The translations under genes and the position numbers were made by a program. Source: CAZYAK01 sp964645935 (lineage in GTDB: Bacteria > Patescibacteriota > Gracilibacteria > Peribacterales > Peribacteraceae). Taken from it: a stretch of DNA of 64,000 bases. Below are positions 39,428-50,600 of the stretch, in pieces. The DNA is taken from contig CAZYAK010000001.1 of assembly GCA_964645935.1 (NCBI GenBank), positions 1 through 64,000 of the forward strand, given 5' to 3'. A model generated the notes under the pieces. That model did no database searches. It saw nothing but the letters and a program-made list of their open reading frames with translations, and was not told where the DNA came from. Position 1 is the stretch's first letter; the number at the start of each line of letters is the position of its first letter.

Positions 39428-41581
39428 ATGCACCACGCGTTCTCCTCTTCCAGCCCCGGCGAACACCGTCTGTGTCGGCAGCAGGGTCAGACTCCGCGCG
39501 AACTCTCGCAGGATCCCGATGTTCCCCGCGAATCTGCGGAGCAGCTCCGTACTGGCGCCCTCTCAATGATCCGTAATTTCGCCGCCGGACACGACGAATA
39601 CTTCCGCGTGTACGTCGACGGTTTCAACGCGCACCGTGAAGATCCCGACCACCGCCCCATTCAGCTGGCAACGCGCGAGCTATCACTGGCTGGCGTACGG
39701 CGCACGATGCTTGGAGTCACCATGGCTCGCCTGCGAGCCTGGGTGCAGGCCGCGCCAGCTGGTGAAGCGCGCGAGGAGCGTGCCAAGGTGTTGCGAGAGA
39801 TCCACGAACAGGGCACCAAGGAACTGCAAGCTCATGGAATGCGCTGGCACTTTGCCAACCAGCTCCCGAGCGTTACCTACACGACCCATATCGAACATGA
39901 CATCCGGCAACTGGAGACTCGCCAGGAGGAGATCATCAACCCGCCTGAGGGTACGCAGGCCCCCCGGCGCATGTATCGCCTGCAGGAAGCGGCCCAGCTG
40001 AACACGGGCATCCAGCGGCTCACCTACGCGCGCGATTTCACGTCACTGAGCCCTTGGGCGTATGCAGAGACCTGCACCGCGTACCTTCGTTGGCACCTAC
40101 GTCCCAACGACGCGGAGTCGCGCCAGCGCATCAGCCAGCTGCCCGCCTACTACCGCGACATCACCAACGTCCGCAAGGAGCTGTGCTGGGCGCTCGCCGC
40201 CAACCGCGCCCATGCCGCCTCCATCTCCGACCCTGCGACGCGTTTCGAGGAGTTCCAAGAGGTGGAGCGCTCCCGTGACAACCTGCAGCTGGAGCTCTTG
40301 GAGCTGGGGGTAGATACGCAATTCGGCTTCGTGACCGACGTCCGCGAGGCGCCTATCGGCGAGCGGCGCGTGGACAGCGAGGGTCACATTTGGGAGAAGC
40401 AGGCGCCCAACCGTTGGACCAGCGCGCGCAATCCTGGACTCACATGGTCCGATGAGCTCATGGCACGCCAGACCCGCGACATCCTGAACCCGCGCATCGA
40501 CATGGCGCAGCAGCCCATCGACATCACCGATTCGCGCAACGGCTACGAGGAGCTCCTGCGCGAGTCGCAGGGCCGTCTGTTCGAGGTCGAGCGCGAGATG
40601 ATTGACCGCCCGCGCGACAGCGATCTCATCATTCGGCGCATCGACCTGCAAAGGAGAATCGCACGTCTCGAGCGGATCATCGAGGCGCGCGAGCGCGGTC
40701 TCACGCCCGAACAGCGCTATCGGCACCGCTTTGAGGAGCTCGCTCAGCGCCTGGAACGCTACGAGTTCGGCGAGCCGGCAGTGGACGCGTGTCTCTTGCG
40801 GCTCTCCCGCGCCTTTTCCGCCCTGTCCTCCACCCAGCAAACCGTGCTGGCCGGATACCGTGCAGACATGGCAGAGCGCCTGTCCAAGCAGGGATTCCGG
40901 CTCGCTGTCCTGGAACGGTCCGGGGAACGGTCCGAAGCGCGCCTCCTGTTGCAGGCGATCTCGCCGCGCTCCGGCGCTGCATCTACGGTGCCCCGAGCAC
41001 TGGCCGTCTTGGAACGCGATCCCAGCGGCACCATCGCCGAGGTGAGTCACCGCGCCGTCACGGAAACGCGGGGCGAGACCGAAGTCGTCACCTACACCGC
41101 CACGTTCACCGCGTACAACCGGCCGGAGGAGGTGGAACGCCGCCTGCGCCCCATCATCACCGCACTCGGCACTGCCTCGACGGAGCGTAACGTGGAAACC
41201 GGCGCCTTGACGCTGCGTAGCATGACAGAGGAGCAGTTTCGCCGCGCACTGCACGCCATGAGCCGCGACCACGATGGATCCGACCGCACGCGCATCGCGC
41301 GCCGCCAGGCGGATCAACGCAGCATGGACACATTCCTCACGCGCCTACGCGCCCTCGACGCGCTGGAGACGGAGTCCGGCCGCGAGACCGCGGCGAAGGA
41401 GGTGGCGGTGGCAGCGGAGGCCGTGCACGCCCGGTATGTCACTCTCGTCGAGAGAGATATCCTGGAAGGGATCTACTTCACGCGCCATCTGGACCGCCTG
41501 CTCGCGACCACCTCGCGCCGCGTGAAGACGCTCACGGCGGAGACGTTCGAGTACGAGACGGCGTTCATGCCCCAGTACTGA
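39428..41581 (+). CDS. Soluble 717-aa protein sharing a domain with giant protein C2
   Basis: There is no signal peptide or clear TM segment. The protein is rich in Arg/Glu helices (SDLIIRRIDLQRRIARLERI and similar) with probable coiled coils around 350-430. A ~95-residue segment (about 522-617, bases 40989-41278) matches C2 (bases about 44085-43795): EVVTYTATFTAYNRPEEVERRL against EVLTYTVGYTARGIPAAHMEARL, ERNVETGALTLRSMTEEQFRRAL against DRNITTGAVTVRRLSPAQVARSL, and SRDHDG against SGDPEG. It is encoded between the two giant cassettes, divergent from cassette 1 and convergent with C2. A partner or detached domain of the same system is inferred. No known family. Confidence 0.75.
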   Translation: MHHAFSSSSPGEHRLCRQQGQTPRELSQDPDVPRESAEQLRTGALSMIRNFAAGHDEYFRVYVDGFNAHREDPDHRPIQLATRELSLAGVRRTMLGVTMARLRAWVQAAPAGEAREERAKVLREIHEQGTKELQAHGMRWHFANQLPSVTYTTHIEHDIRQLETRQEEIINPPEGTQAPRRMYRLQEAAQLNTGIQRLTYARDFTSLSPWAYAETCTAYLRWHLRPNDAESRQRISQLPAYYRDITNVRKELCWALAANRAHAASISDPATRFEEFQEVERSRDNLQLELLELGVDTQFGFVTDVREAPIGERRVDSEGHIWEKQAPNRWTSARNPGLTWSDELMARQTRDILNPRIDMAQQPIDITDSRNGYEELLRESQGRLFEVEREMIDRPRDSDLIIRRIDLQRRIARLERIIEARERGLTPEQRYRHRFEELAQRLERYEFGEPAVDACLLRLSRAFSALSSTQQTVLAGYRADMAERLSKQGFRLAVLERSGERSEARLLLQAISPRSGAASTVPRALAVLERDPSGTIAEVSHRAVTETRGETEVVTYTATFTAYNRPEEVERRLRPIITALGTASTERNVETGALTLRSMTEEQFRRALHAMSRDHDGSDRTRIARRQADQRSMDTFLTRLRALDALETESGRETAAKEVAVAAEAVHARYVTLVERDILEGIYFTRHLDRLLATTSRRVKTLTAETFEYETAFMPQY

Positions 41582-41587
41582 CCCGCG

Positions 41588-41629
41588 CGCGGAAGGCCCG
41601 GGCGCCCCGAAGCGGCGCCCGCTTCCGCG
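41588..41629. terminator. Hairpin between convergent genes (possible bidirectional terminator)
   Basis: Outer stem CGCGGAA/TTCCGCG (41588-41594/41623-41629) and inner stem GGGCGCC/GGCGCCC (41600-41606/41614-41620). There is no T-run on either side. It fills the 69-bp gap between the 717-aa gene and C2, both ending here. Confidence 0.45.
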
Positions 41630-41650
41630 GACGCCGGGGAGGACGCGGGA

Positions 41651-44600
41651 TCACTCCGCCCGCACGAGGTTGGCGTGGCTGAGTGTGGCGGCGATGCCCG
41701 CCCCGTTCACACGGACCACGAGGGTCTCGCCCCGCACCGTCGGAACGGCATCGGAAGCAGTGCTCAGGAACGGTGTGAGCGTGGCAATGGTGTCGGGCGT
41801 GCGCGGGGTGAACGCGAGCTCAAAACTGTCGGTGGAAAGCGAGAGCTGGCGCAGCACCGCGTCCGCGCGGCGCCTGGCCAGGGCGTTGTAATTGGCGACG
41901 TGCTTTGTAAGCGCTTCGTCCACGCGGTCGATGTTCGGCAGGTTCGGGTCCTCGCCGGCCGGAATCGCCTCCCAGGTGTGCCCGGAGGGACTGAGGCGCT
42001 GGCGACCCGCGGCGGTGAGGCGATAGAAGGCGCGTCCACGGGCGCCCACGGGGCCCACTTCGCGGCAGAAGTACCACTCGGACTTGCCCTCGATGCGCAC
42101 CCAGTGGGTGTTGCGGTTCTCCGCGCTTTCCGCGTCCTGCAAGCCGGTCGTGTCGTCCGCGGTGACGAGCGGGACCTCCTGCGTGCCGATGCGGACGAGA
42201 CATTCGGCGGGATCGCGCGTCACGCGGACGCGGACCGTGCGCGCGGAGGCGGGATCCTCCGTGCCCGTCGGGGCGGTATCGGAGATCTCCAGGCCCACGT
42301 CTTCGGCGGCTGTGGCAGGATTCACCACCAGACGAGCGGCGGATCCGTCCACGGTTTCCACCGTGATGGTGGCGATCTGGTCGGCCTCGTTTTCACGGCG
42401 GCGGGTGACGGTCATGGTGGTACCCACCGCGAGGGTGACGGGCGCGAGATCGAGCGCCTCGGGCATAGCGGGGCGCTCGCGCGGTGCTCGGTCGCCGAAC
42501 GGCGCGTAGTCCAGGGTGACGGTCTGTGTCGTGATGTCGGCCAGCAGCATGTAGCCCCTGTGGCCGGGTGCGAGCATGGGCCTGGCGGCATCCGCGGCTG
42601 CAAGAGCCTGCGTGCCACCGATGGCACGCAGCACGGCCGTCTGTGTATTGAAGAGGCGGATGGACTCCAGCAGCGCCACGCGGTCCCCCGGGAAGGAGAG
42701 CAACGAGGCGTACGCGCGGCTCAGTTCGGAACGCAGTGTGTCGGCGACGATGACACGCAAGCGCGGGACGCCGTCGACGACCTCGGACACGATCACGCCG
42801 CGGTTGCCCGCAATGGCGACGCGGCCGTCCGCGAAGCGCTGCGCGTTGACGAAGGCGCTGAGCCCGGCCGGCGTGGAGAGCGCGGCGCCGGAAGCGGGCC
42901 GGACGATCGGCAGGAGCGCGTTGAGGTCGGCGGCCATGCGCTGCAGCGCGCCCATGTCGGGGGTCGATGCCTGGGCCGCGGCAGCAAGGGCCGTGACGGC
43001 CTCCTGCGCCTGCGTGCGCAGGCTGAGCGCGCGGGCGTCCTCGCGCGCGGCCAGCGTGGCGCCGCCGATGCGGATGGGCATGCGGTCCACTACGAGTGGG
43101 CCGCTCGACCCCAGGTTGATGCTGACGGAGCGGATGCGTGACCAATCGGCCCGAGCCAGGCGGCCTTCGGCACCCGCATTGATATAGGCGCCGTTCTCAT
43201 CGTAGTACGTGAAGCGGGCGGCAGGCGTCCCCGTCGGCGAGACAAGGCGAATGAGCATGTTTTCGGAATTGGCTTCAGTCTCAAGCATGTGGATACCCAG
43301 CGGGATGCGGGTAAAGCCCGCGGGGTTGAGCGTGGGTACGAACTCCTCGTTGCGAACGCGCATGCGCATGGTACGGATGACGCGTTCGGCCCCCGAAACG
43401 GTGAGGCGGCCGTTGACGCCTTGAAGCGCGTCCAGGAATGCGGTGAGGAATGCGCCCTTGTCTACGGCGGCGACGTAGAGAGGCTGGAGCGCGTCGAGCG
43501 TCATGCGCTCGGCGTCGGCCATCTCCCAGCGGTCGGTGTGCTCGGTGGAGCGTTCGTCGAGGAGTGAGAGGATGCGCTGCAGGGAACCACGGTGCCCTTC
43601 GTTCGGCGCGGTGTGGGCCAGCGGCGTGATGAGTACACGACGCGCGAGGGAGCGCGTGCGCTCGGGGATGGACACGTCCCACAGGTCGGACAGGCGGCGG
43701 ATGGACAGCCACTCCACGGGCGACTCACCTTCGCCACGGACACCGAACCGGAAGGCCGCATCGGGACCACGGACGCCGGCGACGGCGTGTTCCGTGCCCT
43801 CGGGGTCGCCCGAGAGGGCGCGCAGTGATCGGGCCACTTGGGCGGGCGAGAGACGGCGCACGGTAACGGCACCAGTGGTGATGTTGCGGTCGAAATCCAG
43901 GGCATTGGCGTCCGGCAACGCGTCACGCAATCGCGCCTCCATATGCGCAGCGGGGATGCCTCGAGCCGTGTACCCGACGGTGTAGGTGAGGACCTCCGCG
44001 CCCTCCACGGTGGTGGGCAGGCCACGCCAGGTGATGTCTGCGACGCGGTTGGTATCGGCACGGAAGCGCTCCACCGAGAAGGCCACACTCTGCAGGGCCA
44101 CCGGCGGTGGCTCGGGGCGCACGGAGGGAGGCACCAGGAGGAACTCACGACGGTCATCCAGGAAACGCACGAGATGCGTCTCTGGGCGCGATACCGGCTC
44201 GCTGCCAAGGGTGGGAACCCCATCGCCTTCGGTCTCGTCGGGCGGCGCCTCGGTGACGACGGTCTGGAAGTACGGTAGGCGCGAGGCGGAGCGGATACGC
44301 CCAAACTCAAAGCGGCTGCGGTCGAAGCCAGTGCGCCATTCGTACTCGGCCGTCACGGAGGGCATCTGGAGGGCCCATGGATGCAGAATCGTGAGGATGT
44401 TCTCGTTAACGTGTGACGCGATGGCTTCGCTGCCGCCGACGTCGGCGGCAGGGATCGCGCGGCTGACGGGGTGCCAGCCCGTATCGAGCGGGCCGTCGGT
44501 CGGCATGACGACGTGATACTCCCAACCACGTGCACCGGAGCGAAATTGCACGGTCTTCCCCGCGTAGACCACGGAGATCATGCCGTCGGATTCCGTGACG

Positions 44601-47600
44601 GCGTACGTCGGACGGACGAGGCCAAGAAGAGCACGCCGGCCGCGGATGCGATAGGGCGCCTGGCTGGCGCCATCCGCGACCCGGAGGCCCGGCAGGACGT
44701 TTTCGTTGAAGTGCGTCGCTGTTGCGGCGTCGCCGCCCACATCAGCCGCAGTCACGGTGTTGCCCGTGACGGTCTTCCAGCCAGTGGCAGAGAGGAACTG
44801 CCAAGACGTCGTGGCGGGCGAGAAGCGCACGCGCAGCGTCTTGCCAGAGTGGGTGATCTCCTGGCCTCCGGACACCACCTCATGTCCAAGCGAGCGGAGC
44901 CCCGCGGCCTCGGTAGTCGCGGTGCGCAGGGATTCGACGTAATAGGTGTTCAACAGGCGTGCCCGCTCGTCACTGCCGCAGTCGGCAGCTGTGAAACTGT
45001 TGCCGGTAACGTTCTTCCAGCCAGTGGCCGAGTGAAACTGCCAGGTCGCGCCGCTCCAGCGGAAACGTCCGGGATCGCCTCCGGCAAGAGGCACCTCGTA
45101 CCCGCCGCTGGCGGAGCCGGGCAAGGAGACAACATGACGCGTGCCCTCGGCACGTGCGAGGTTGCCGGCCGCGATACCCCCCGGGCCGATGAGGTCCGGG
45201 AGCACCACGCTGTTGAGCCGTTCGGCGGCTTCCGCGTTGCCGCCGCAGTCGGCGGCTGTCACGCGGTGCTCGCGCACGTTCTTCCAGGTGCCCGCAGCGC
45301 TCTGAAACTCCCAGAAGCCCAAGTGGTTACGCACGCGCAGAGCCCCGCCTGCGTGCGGAACGGAGAAGCCGGTGTCGGTAGCGCGCTGCACGTTCACGAG
45401 GTAGTGCGTCGCCTGCTCCTCGGCGAGGAGGAGGGCATTCACGTCGCCGGACTCAGCGGTCTCTTGGATGCGGCGCAGCTGCGGCAGGACGTTGTCATTG
45501 AAATGTGTGGCGACTGCGGCGCTGCCGCCCACGTCCGCCGCGAGCACGTCCTCCGTGACGGACTTCCAGTCCGCGCCGGTAGAGAACTCCAACTGCCCGG
45601 CCCGGGAGCGGAAGTGCACGATCTGGCCCCCGTGGACTACGTTGTACCCGTTGTGGTGGACCTCATGGCTGTACATAAGGTGCATCGTGCCCTTCACGCG
45701 GTCGAGTGCGGCGCCGTCGATGATGAGAGCGCCGCCGCGCTCTCCCGGCACAGCCTGCGCCCCGCGCTCGAGCTCTCGCAGGAGCCGGGCCAGGAACAAG
45801 CGCTGCTGGAGAGGTGTGCGCTGGAGCAGATAAAGCGACGCCACCTCGCGCGTGAATTCCGCGCGGCTGCTCAGGGCCGAATCGCCCGGTCGCTGGCGGT
45901 AGGCAAAGAGGTTGAGGATGGTTACGATGCGCGACTCCAGTACCCCTCGGCTGAACTCCGGCGTACCGGGCTCCGGCGTGGCCACGGGGGTGGTGAGCGT
46001 CTCGTGGATCTGGCCCCACGCGGACTGCATCTCGATGTCGTCATGCAGGCGCTGGAGACGTGCGCGGATGGGGTTCGTGGGGCACAGCCTGATGGCCTCC
46101 TTGAGGAGCTCCATCGCGCGTTCCGCCTGGACCTCCGTAAGACGAACAGGGCGATCGTCGGCCACGCCCGCCTCGCGCAGGACGGCCAAGACGTCACTCC
46201 ACTTCTCCCGGAAGTCCTCGTACGCGGGCCCGACCAGGCCGCGAATCTGCGTGTCCATCACCCCGATCGATGCAATGGCACGTACCGTTCCGAGATTGGA
46301 GAAGTGCACGTAGGACTGCTCCTCGGTACCGCTGTAGCGGCGGAGCATCAGGGTGGAGCCCCAGTCGTAGACGGGACCCCCGACGTCCGCTGTCCCTGTC
46401 ATCGGGACACGGCGCGCGGTGGCGCGGGGCGGGAGCGCGCGCAACGTGACCACATCGCCGTTGGAATGTGTCCAGGCTGTCTCGTGCAGACCCGTGGGTA
46501 CCGCCGTGTCGCGCGACGCGGCGACGCGCGCCAGCGGATCGGTCTGGAGGCGGTCCACCAGGGCGATCCGCAAGTCATCGAGCAACACGGGACGGTCGCC
46601 CCCCGGGGACGCCGGGCCGCCGCGCACAGTGAGCACACTGTCGGCGGACTGCAGGTCTTCAGGGCGGAACTCGGTCCACGGGATGTCATCTTCGCGCTCC
46701 CCGCGCTCTTCCGTCCCCTGCACGCGCACGTCCTCCTGCCACAGCTCGACGGCGCCGGCAGTGAAGCGCGGCTCGCCGTCGAACCCCACGATGCGGCGCA
46801 CGACGCGGAACGCCATGATGCCGCCCTCGGTACGGACTTCCAACGTGTTGCCGCCAGCCAGCACGATGCGGCGTGCGACGGGCTGTTCGCGCGACAGCAG
46901 GAGCGAATTCGACGCCTCCACGAGCTCGCGGGACGCCACGATGCGCTCGATATTGTCGCGGCGCACCGATCCTTCGCGGCGCAGCACCTCGAAGAAGCGG
47001 CGCAGGAACACTTCCTTGTCGGGGGCGTCGGTGAGCATGCGGCGCAGCTGCATATTGCGCGCAAGCGTGAGGGCGAATGTCTGGGAGCCCTCCGACACCT
47101 CAGCGGGGAAGAAGCGCAGGATCCGTTCCAGAGTGGGCACGGCGTCCACGGCCCACGTGCGCCCGTCGCGGTTGGTGAGGATGGGCGTGCAAAGCGCCTT
47201 AAGAACGTCTTCGCGTGCCGGGAACGGCAGCGCGTGGAGCTCGGAGGCCGAGCCGATGCGGTGGAGGCGGGCATCGCCGAACCGCGGGAGCACAGCGACC
47301 TCTGTAGGTGCGTTGGCGGCGGTGAGCGAGAGGTACGTGATGGTGATGCGCGACGTGTCCGTCACGCCCCAGCGCCGGCCGGCGGAGGTGCGCGCGTCAC
47401 GGAGGATGCGGTCCATGTCGCCGAGATCGTCGGGCGACGGCACCTGCGGGAAGTCGAACATGCGTCCGCGGTGCGTCACGGGGGTCATGTGCACGGCCGT
47501 GGGCGTCTCGTAGCGGAGGTACATGCGGAAGGGGCGCGCACCCAGCTCCAATCCGCCATCACGTACGAGCGTCGAACCGTCGGGTCCGCGGTGCACTTGC

Positions 47601-50600
47601 ACGCCGGGCTGGCCTGCGCCCTGGACGGAACCGTCAGGCAGACGATCCACGTGGCCAAGCTGGTGGGCGACGGCAAGATCCTCCTCGACGTCCTCCACCA
47701 TGTCCGAAACCTGCCGGCGCGTCTCGTCCCCGACGGCAATGTTGAGCGAGCGCATCCCGTCGGGATCGATCTGCGTGGCGAAGGACCGGACAATGGAGGG
47801 CACTCCACCAAGGCGGAGGAATCCGGTGCCTCCCGACGGGAACCCCACGGCGTCGCCATCCTGGATGCGGCCCAGGCGGGTGCCGCCGGGCTGTGTGGTG
47901 TCGGGGATGATCTCGATGCTGGCCGCATGCCGGTGCACGCGGGTGCCGGCGTTCATCCTGGTCATGCCGCCGTGCGCAGTGGTAAGCAGGGCCGTCACGG
48001 TGCGCCGGCCGTTGACCAGACTCTCGCGGAACTCCAGGAAGAACGCACCCGGGGCGACCGTCTCCCCCACCGGGTTGGTGAAGCGATGTCGCACGAGCCG
48101 TTGGGCCAGGAGGAACTGCGGCGATCCTTCCGTGAACGCCTGCGGCGCCACGCCGGAGAGGAACAGCGGCGCGCGCAGACGGCTAGGACCGTAGACGCTT
48201 TCCAGGGCCTCGCCCGTGTACGGAGCAAACGTGCGCCTGTCATTCCCGGGCTCCCCGTCATTGCTGTCGAACCGTTCCATCGCCTGCGTGGTGATGCCTT
48301 GACGCAGACGGCGGTTGGCCAGCTCCAGATCGTCGCGCTCCAAGCGCGTGTGGTATTGGTCTGCGCGCTGCACGATAGGAGCCCCGTACACCGGATTCCA
48401 CGAGTTGCCGCTCGGGCGGCACACCATAGAACGGCGGATGAGGTACTGCCGGTCGCCGTCGTGGAAGACGAAGGTGGCATGGAGGACGTACATGTCCTCC
48501 ATCTGGTTGGGATTAAGCCGGCTCTCGCGACGGTCACCCTCCGTGAGCGGCGAGCCACGGAAGATCACGGCGCGCAGGTTGCCCGGGGCGAAGGCGGTGC
48601 GGATGTCCGCATGCACCCCCGTGCCCGCGAAGGCGCCGGGAAGATTGCCAGGGGTAAGAGTGTTCTGTGTGAGCAGGCGCCCAAAACCGTGGATTGCTGC
48701 GAAGGCAGGACGCCCGGCCGGACGAGGCTCCTGGCGCTGAGACAGGGCCGAAAGCACGAGCGGGCTATTGGCCTGGTCCGGGAACACGACTTGGCGCATG
48801 GCCGCGTCCTCCGTCACGTCACGCGCGGCAGAGGCGGTATCGAAGAGCTCGCTGGCGAGCGTGGTGATGCGGCGCGTGGCCAGTCCCTGACCACTGTCAC
48901 GGAACACGCCGATGCGGTTCTGCCACACGCGAGAGTGGTCCAGCGGACTGAGGCCCATCATGGGATTGGGGATACCGTGCACACCGTGGCCGAGTGTGTT
49001 GATAACGGCGTCCTGGTTAGCGCTCGTGTGCACGAAATCGATGGAGCCCGGGTTGCCGCGGTGCAGCTCCAGGAGCTGCGCGCGCTGCACGGGATCGGCG
49101 ATGGCGCCGTAGATCTCCGATGGAGTGGCCACCACCGTGTCCATGAGGTTCCGCGCGAAGGGTGGGTACGCGTTCGGCCCGGTGGGCGGCGCGGTGAGCG
49201 CGAACCCCTGGAGAGACTGCGCGCCGCCGATGATCGTCTCCCCCGCGAGCAGGTCCAACCGGCGAAGGGTGGGAAGCACGTTGCTGTTGAAATCCTCCGC
49301 GGCGGGCCCGTAGGAGGGTCCGCCGAGATCGGCGGGCAGCACGAACTCATCCGCGGACTTCCAGGTCCCGCGCGACTCGAACTGCACGGTAACGCCCTCC
49401 GTCCGGAACCGCATGGTGCGGCCGCGGCGGGTGACCGTGACGGTGCCGGCATCATCAGAACCACTGAACGGCGCAGCTGTGAGCACGGCAACCATGCGGG
49501 TACGCACCGAGGTAGGCGAGCGTAGGCCACGCAGGCGCGGCAGGACGTCGGTGTTGAAGGCGGCAGCAGCGGGGGCGCTCCCGCCGACGTGAGCAGCGGT
49601 AACTGTCTCCGTGACGGGGGCCCAGCGGTCGCCGAGCTTCATCAGCCAGTCGCCGCGGTCAAACTTGAAGCGGAGCAGCTGGCCGTTGCGCGCCACGAGC
49701 GTGCTTTCCGAGTCCACGTCGGAGGCCTCCAGCGCCACGAGCACAGGGGCGATCTCGTTGTTGATCTGGGCGGCGGCCTCGGCGCTGTCCAGTACGTGCG
49801 CGGCAGCTACGGTAAAGCCGCGCAGGGCCGTCCATGCCTCGGTGTCAGTACGGCGAAGCTCCCAGCGGCCATTGGTGCGCCGAAAGTCCACCAGGGTGTT
49901 CGCGATGGTCGCGCGGACGATGGCTCCGGTCTCGGATACGTTGGCGTCCCCGAGCTTGGCGCGCAGGAACCCGAGCGCTCGGCGCCCACCGGTCCACTCG
50001 CTGGTGACGTCCTGCACCGTGCGGTTGAGGCGCAGGGACGGGCGGGTGTAGGTGACAGTGGTGTTGACGATCCGGGTGCGGGGATTCCCGCGCGCGCCAC
50101 CGGATACGACCTCGGTGTCCTGGCGGACGTAGGTGAGGCTGCGAGGCGTCCCGTTCTCGGGGGCCATGCCCGTCGCGAGCTGGTTGACCACAGTGGAAAG
50201 CATGAGTACACCACCGTTCCACTCGATCTCACGGTCCCCTTCCACCAGCAGGCGGCGGCGCATTTCCCAGCAGCGCCGGGCGCGGATGGCAGGCAGGCAG
50301 GCCACTGCGGCATCCGTGGCCGCTTGGCGGATGTGGATGGGCAGCACCCGGTCCGAGCGCTCGATGGAATCCAGCAACACCCACCGGTCATTGACGTAGC
50401 GGATGAAGAGATTAGCCATGGCCTCTCGGTCCGCGGCGGACGGCGTGGGTGCGCGGCCGAAGCGACGCATGAACAGTGCATCTTTAAATGCCGGCCAGAT
50501 GTGGTCTTTAAAGTCGTCCTGGAAGAACGCTTCACGCTCGTCCAGGCGGCTGCGGCCCATCATGATCTCGCTGTGCAGCTCCGGCGGGAGGTCCTGGAGC

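Noticed and set aside
44471..49525. A 1684-codon open frame on the plus strand opposite giant gene C2
   Set aside because: It is the antisense of a well-behaved C2 frame. Its translation is His/Gly/Arg/Val-rich with no domain or membrane logic, as expected for a mirror frame in GC-rich DNA where stops are rare.
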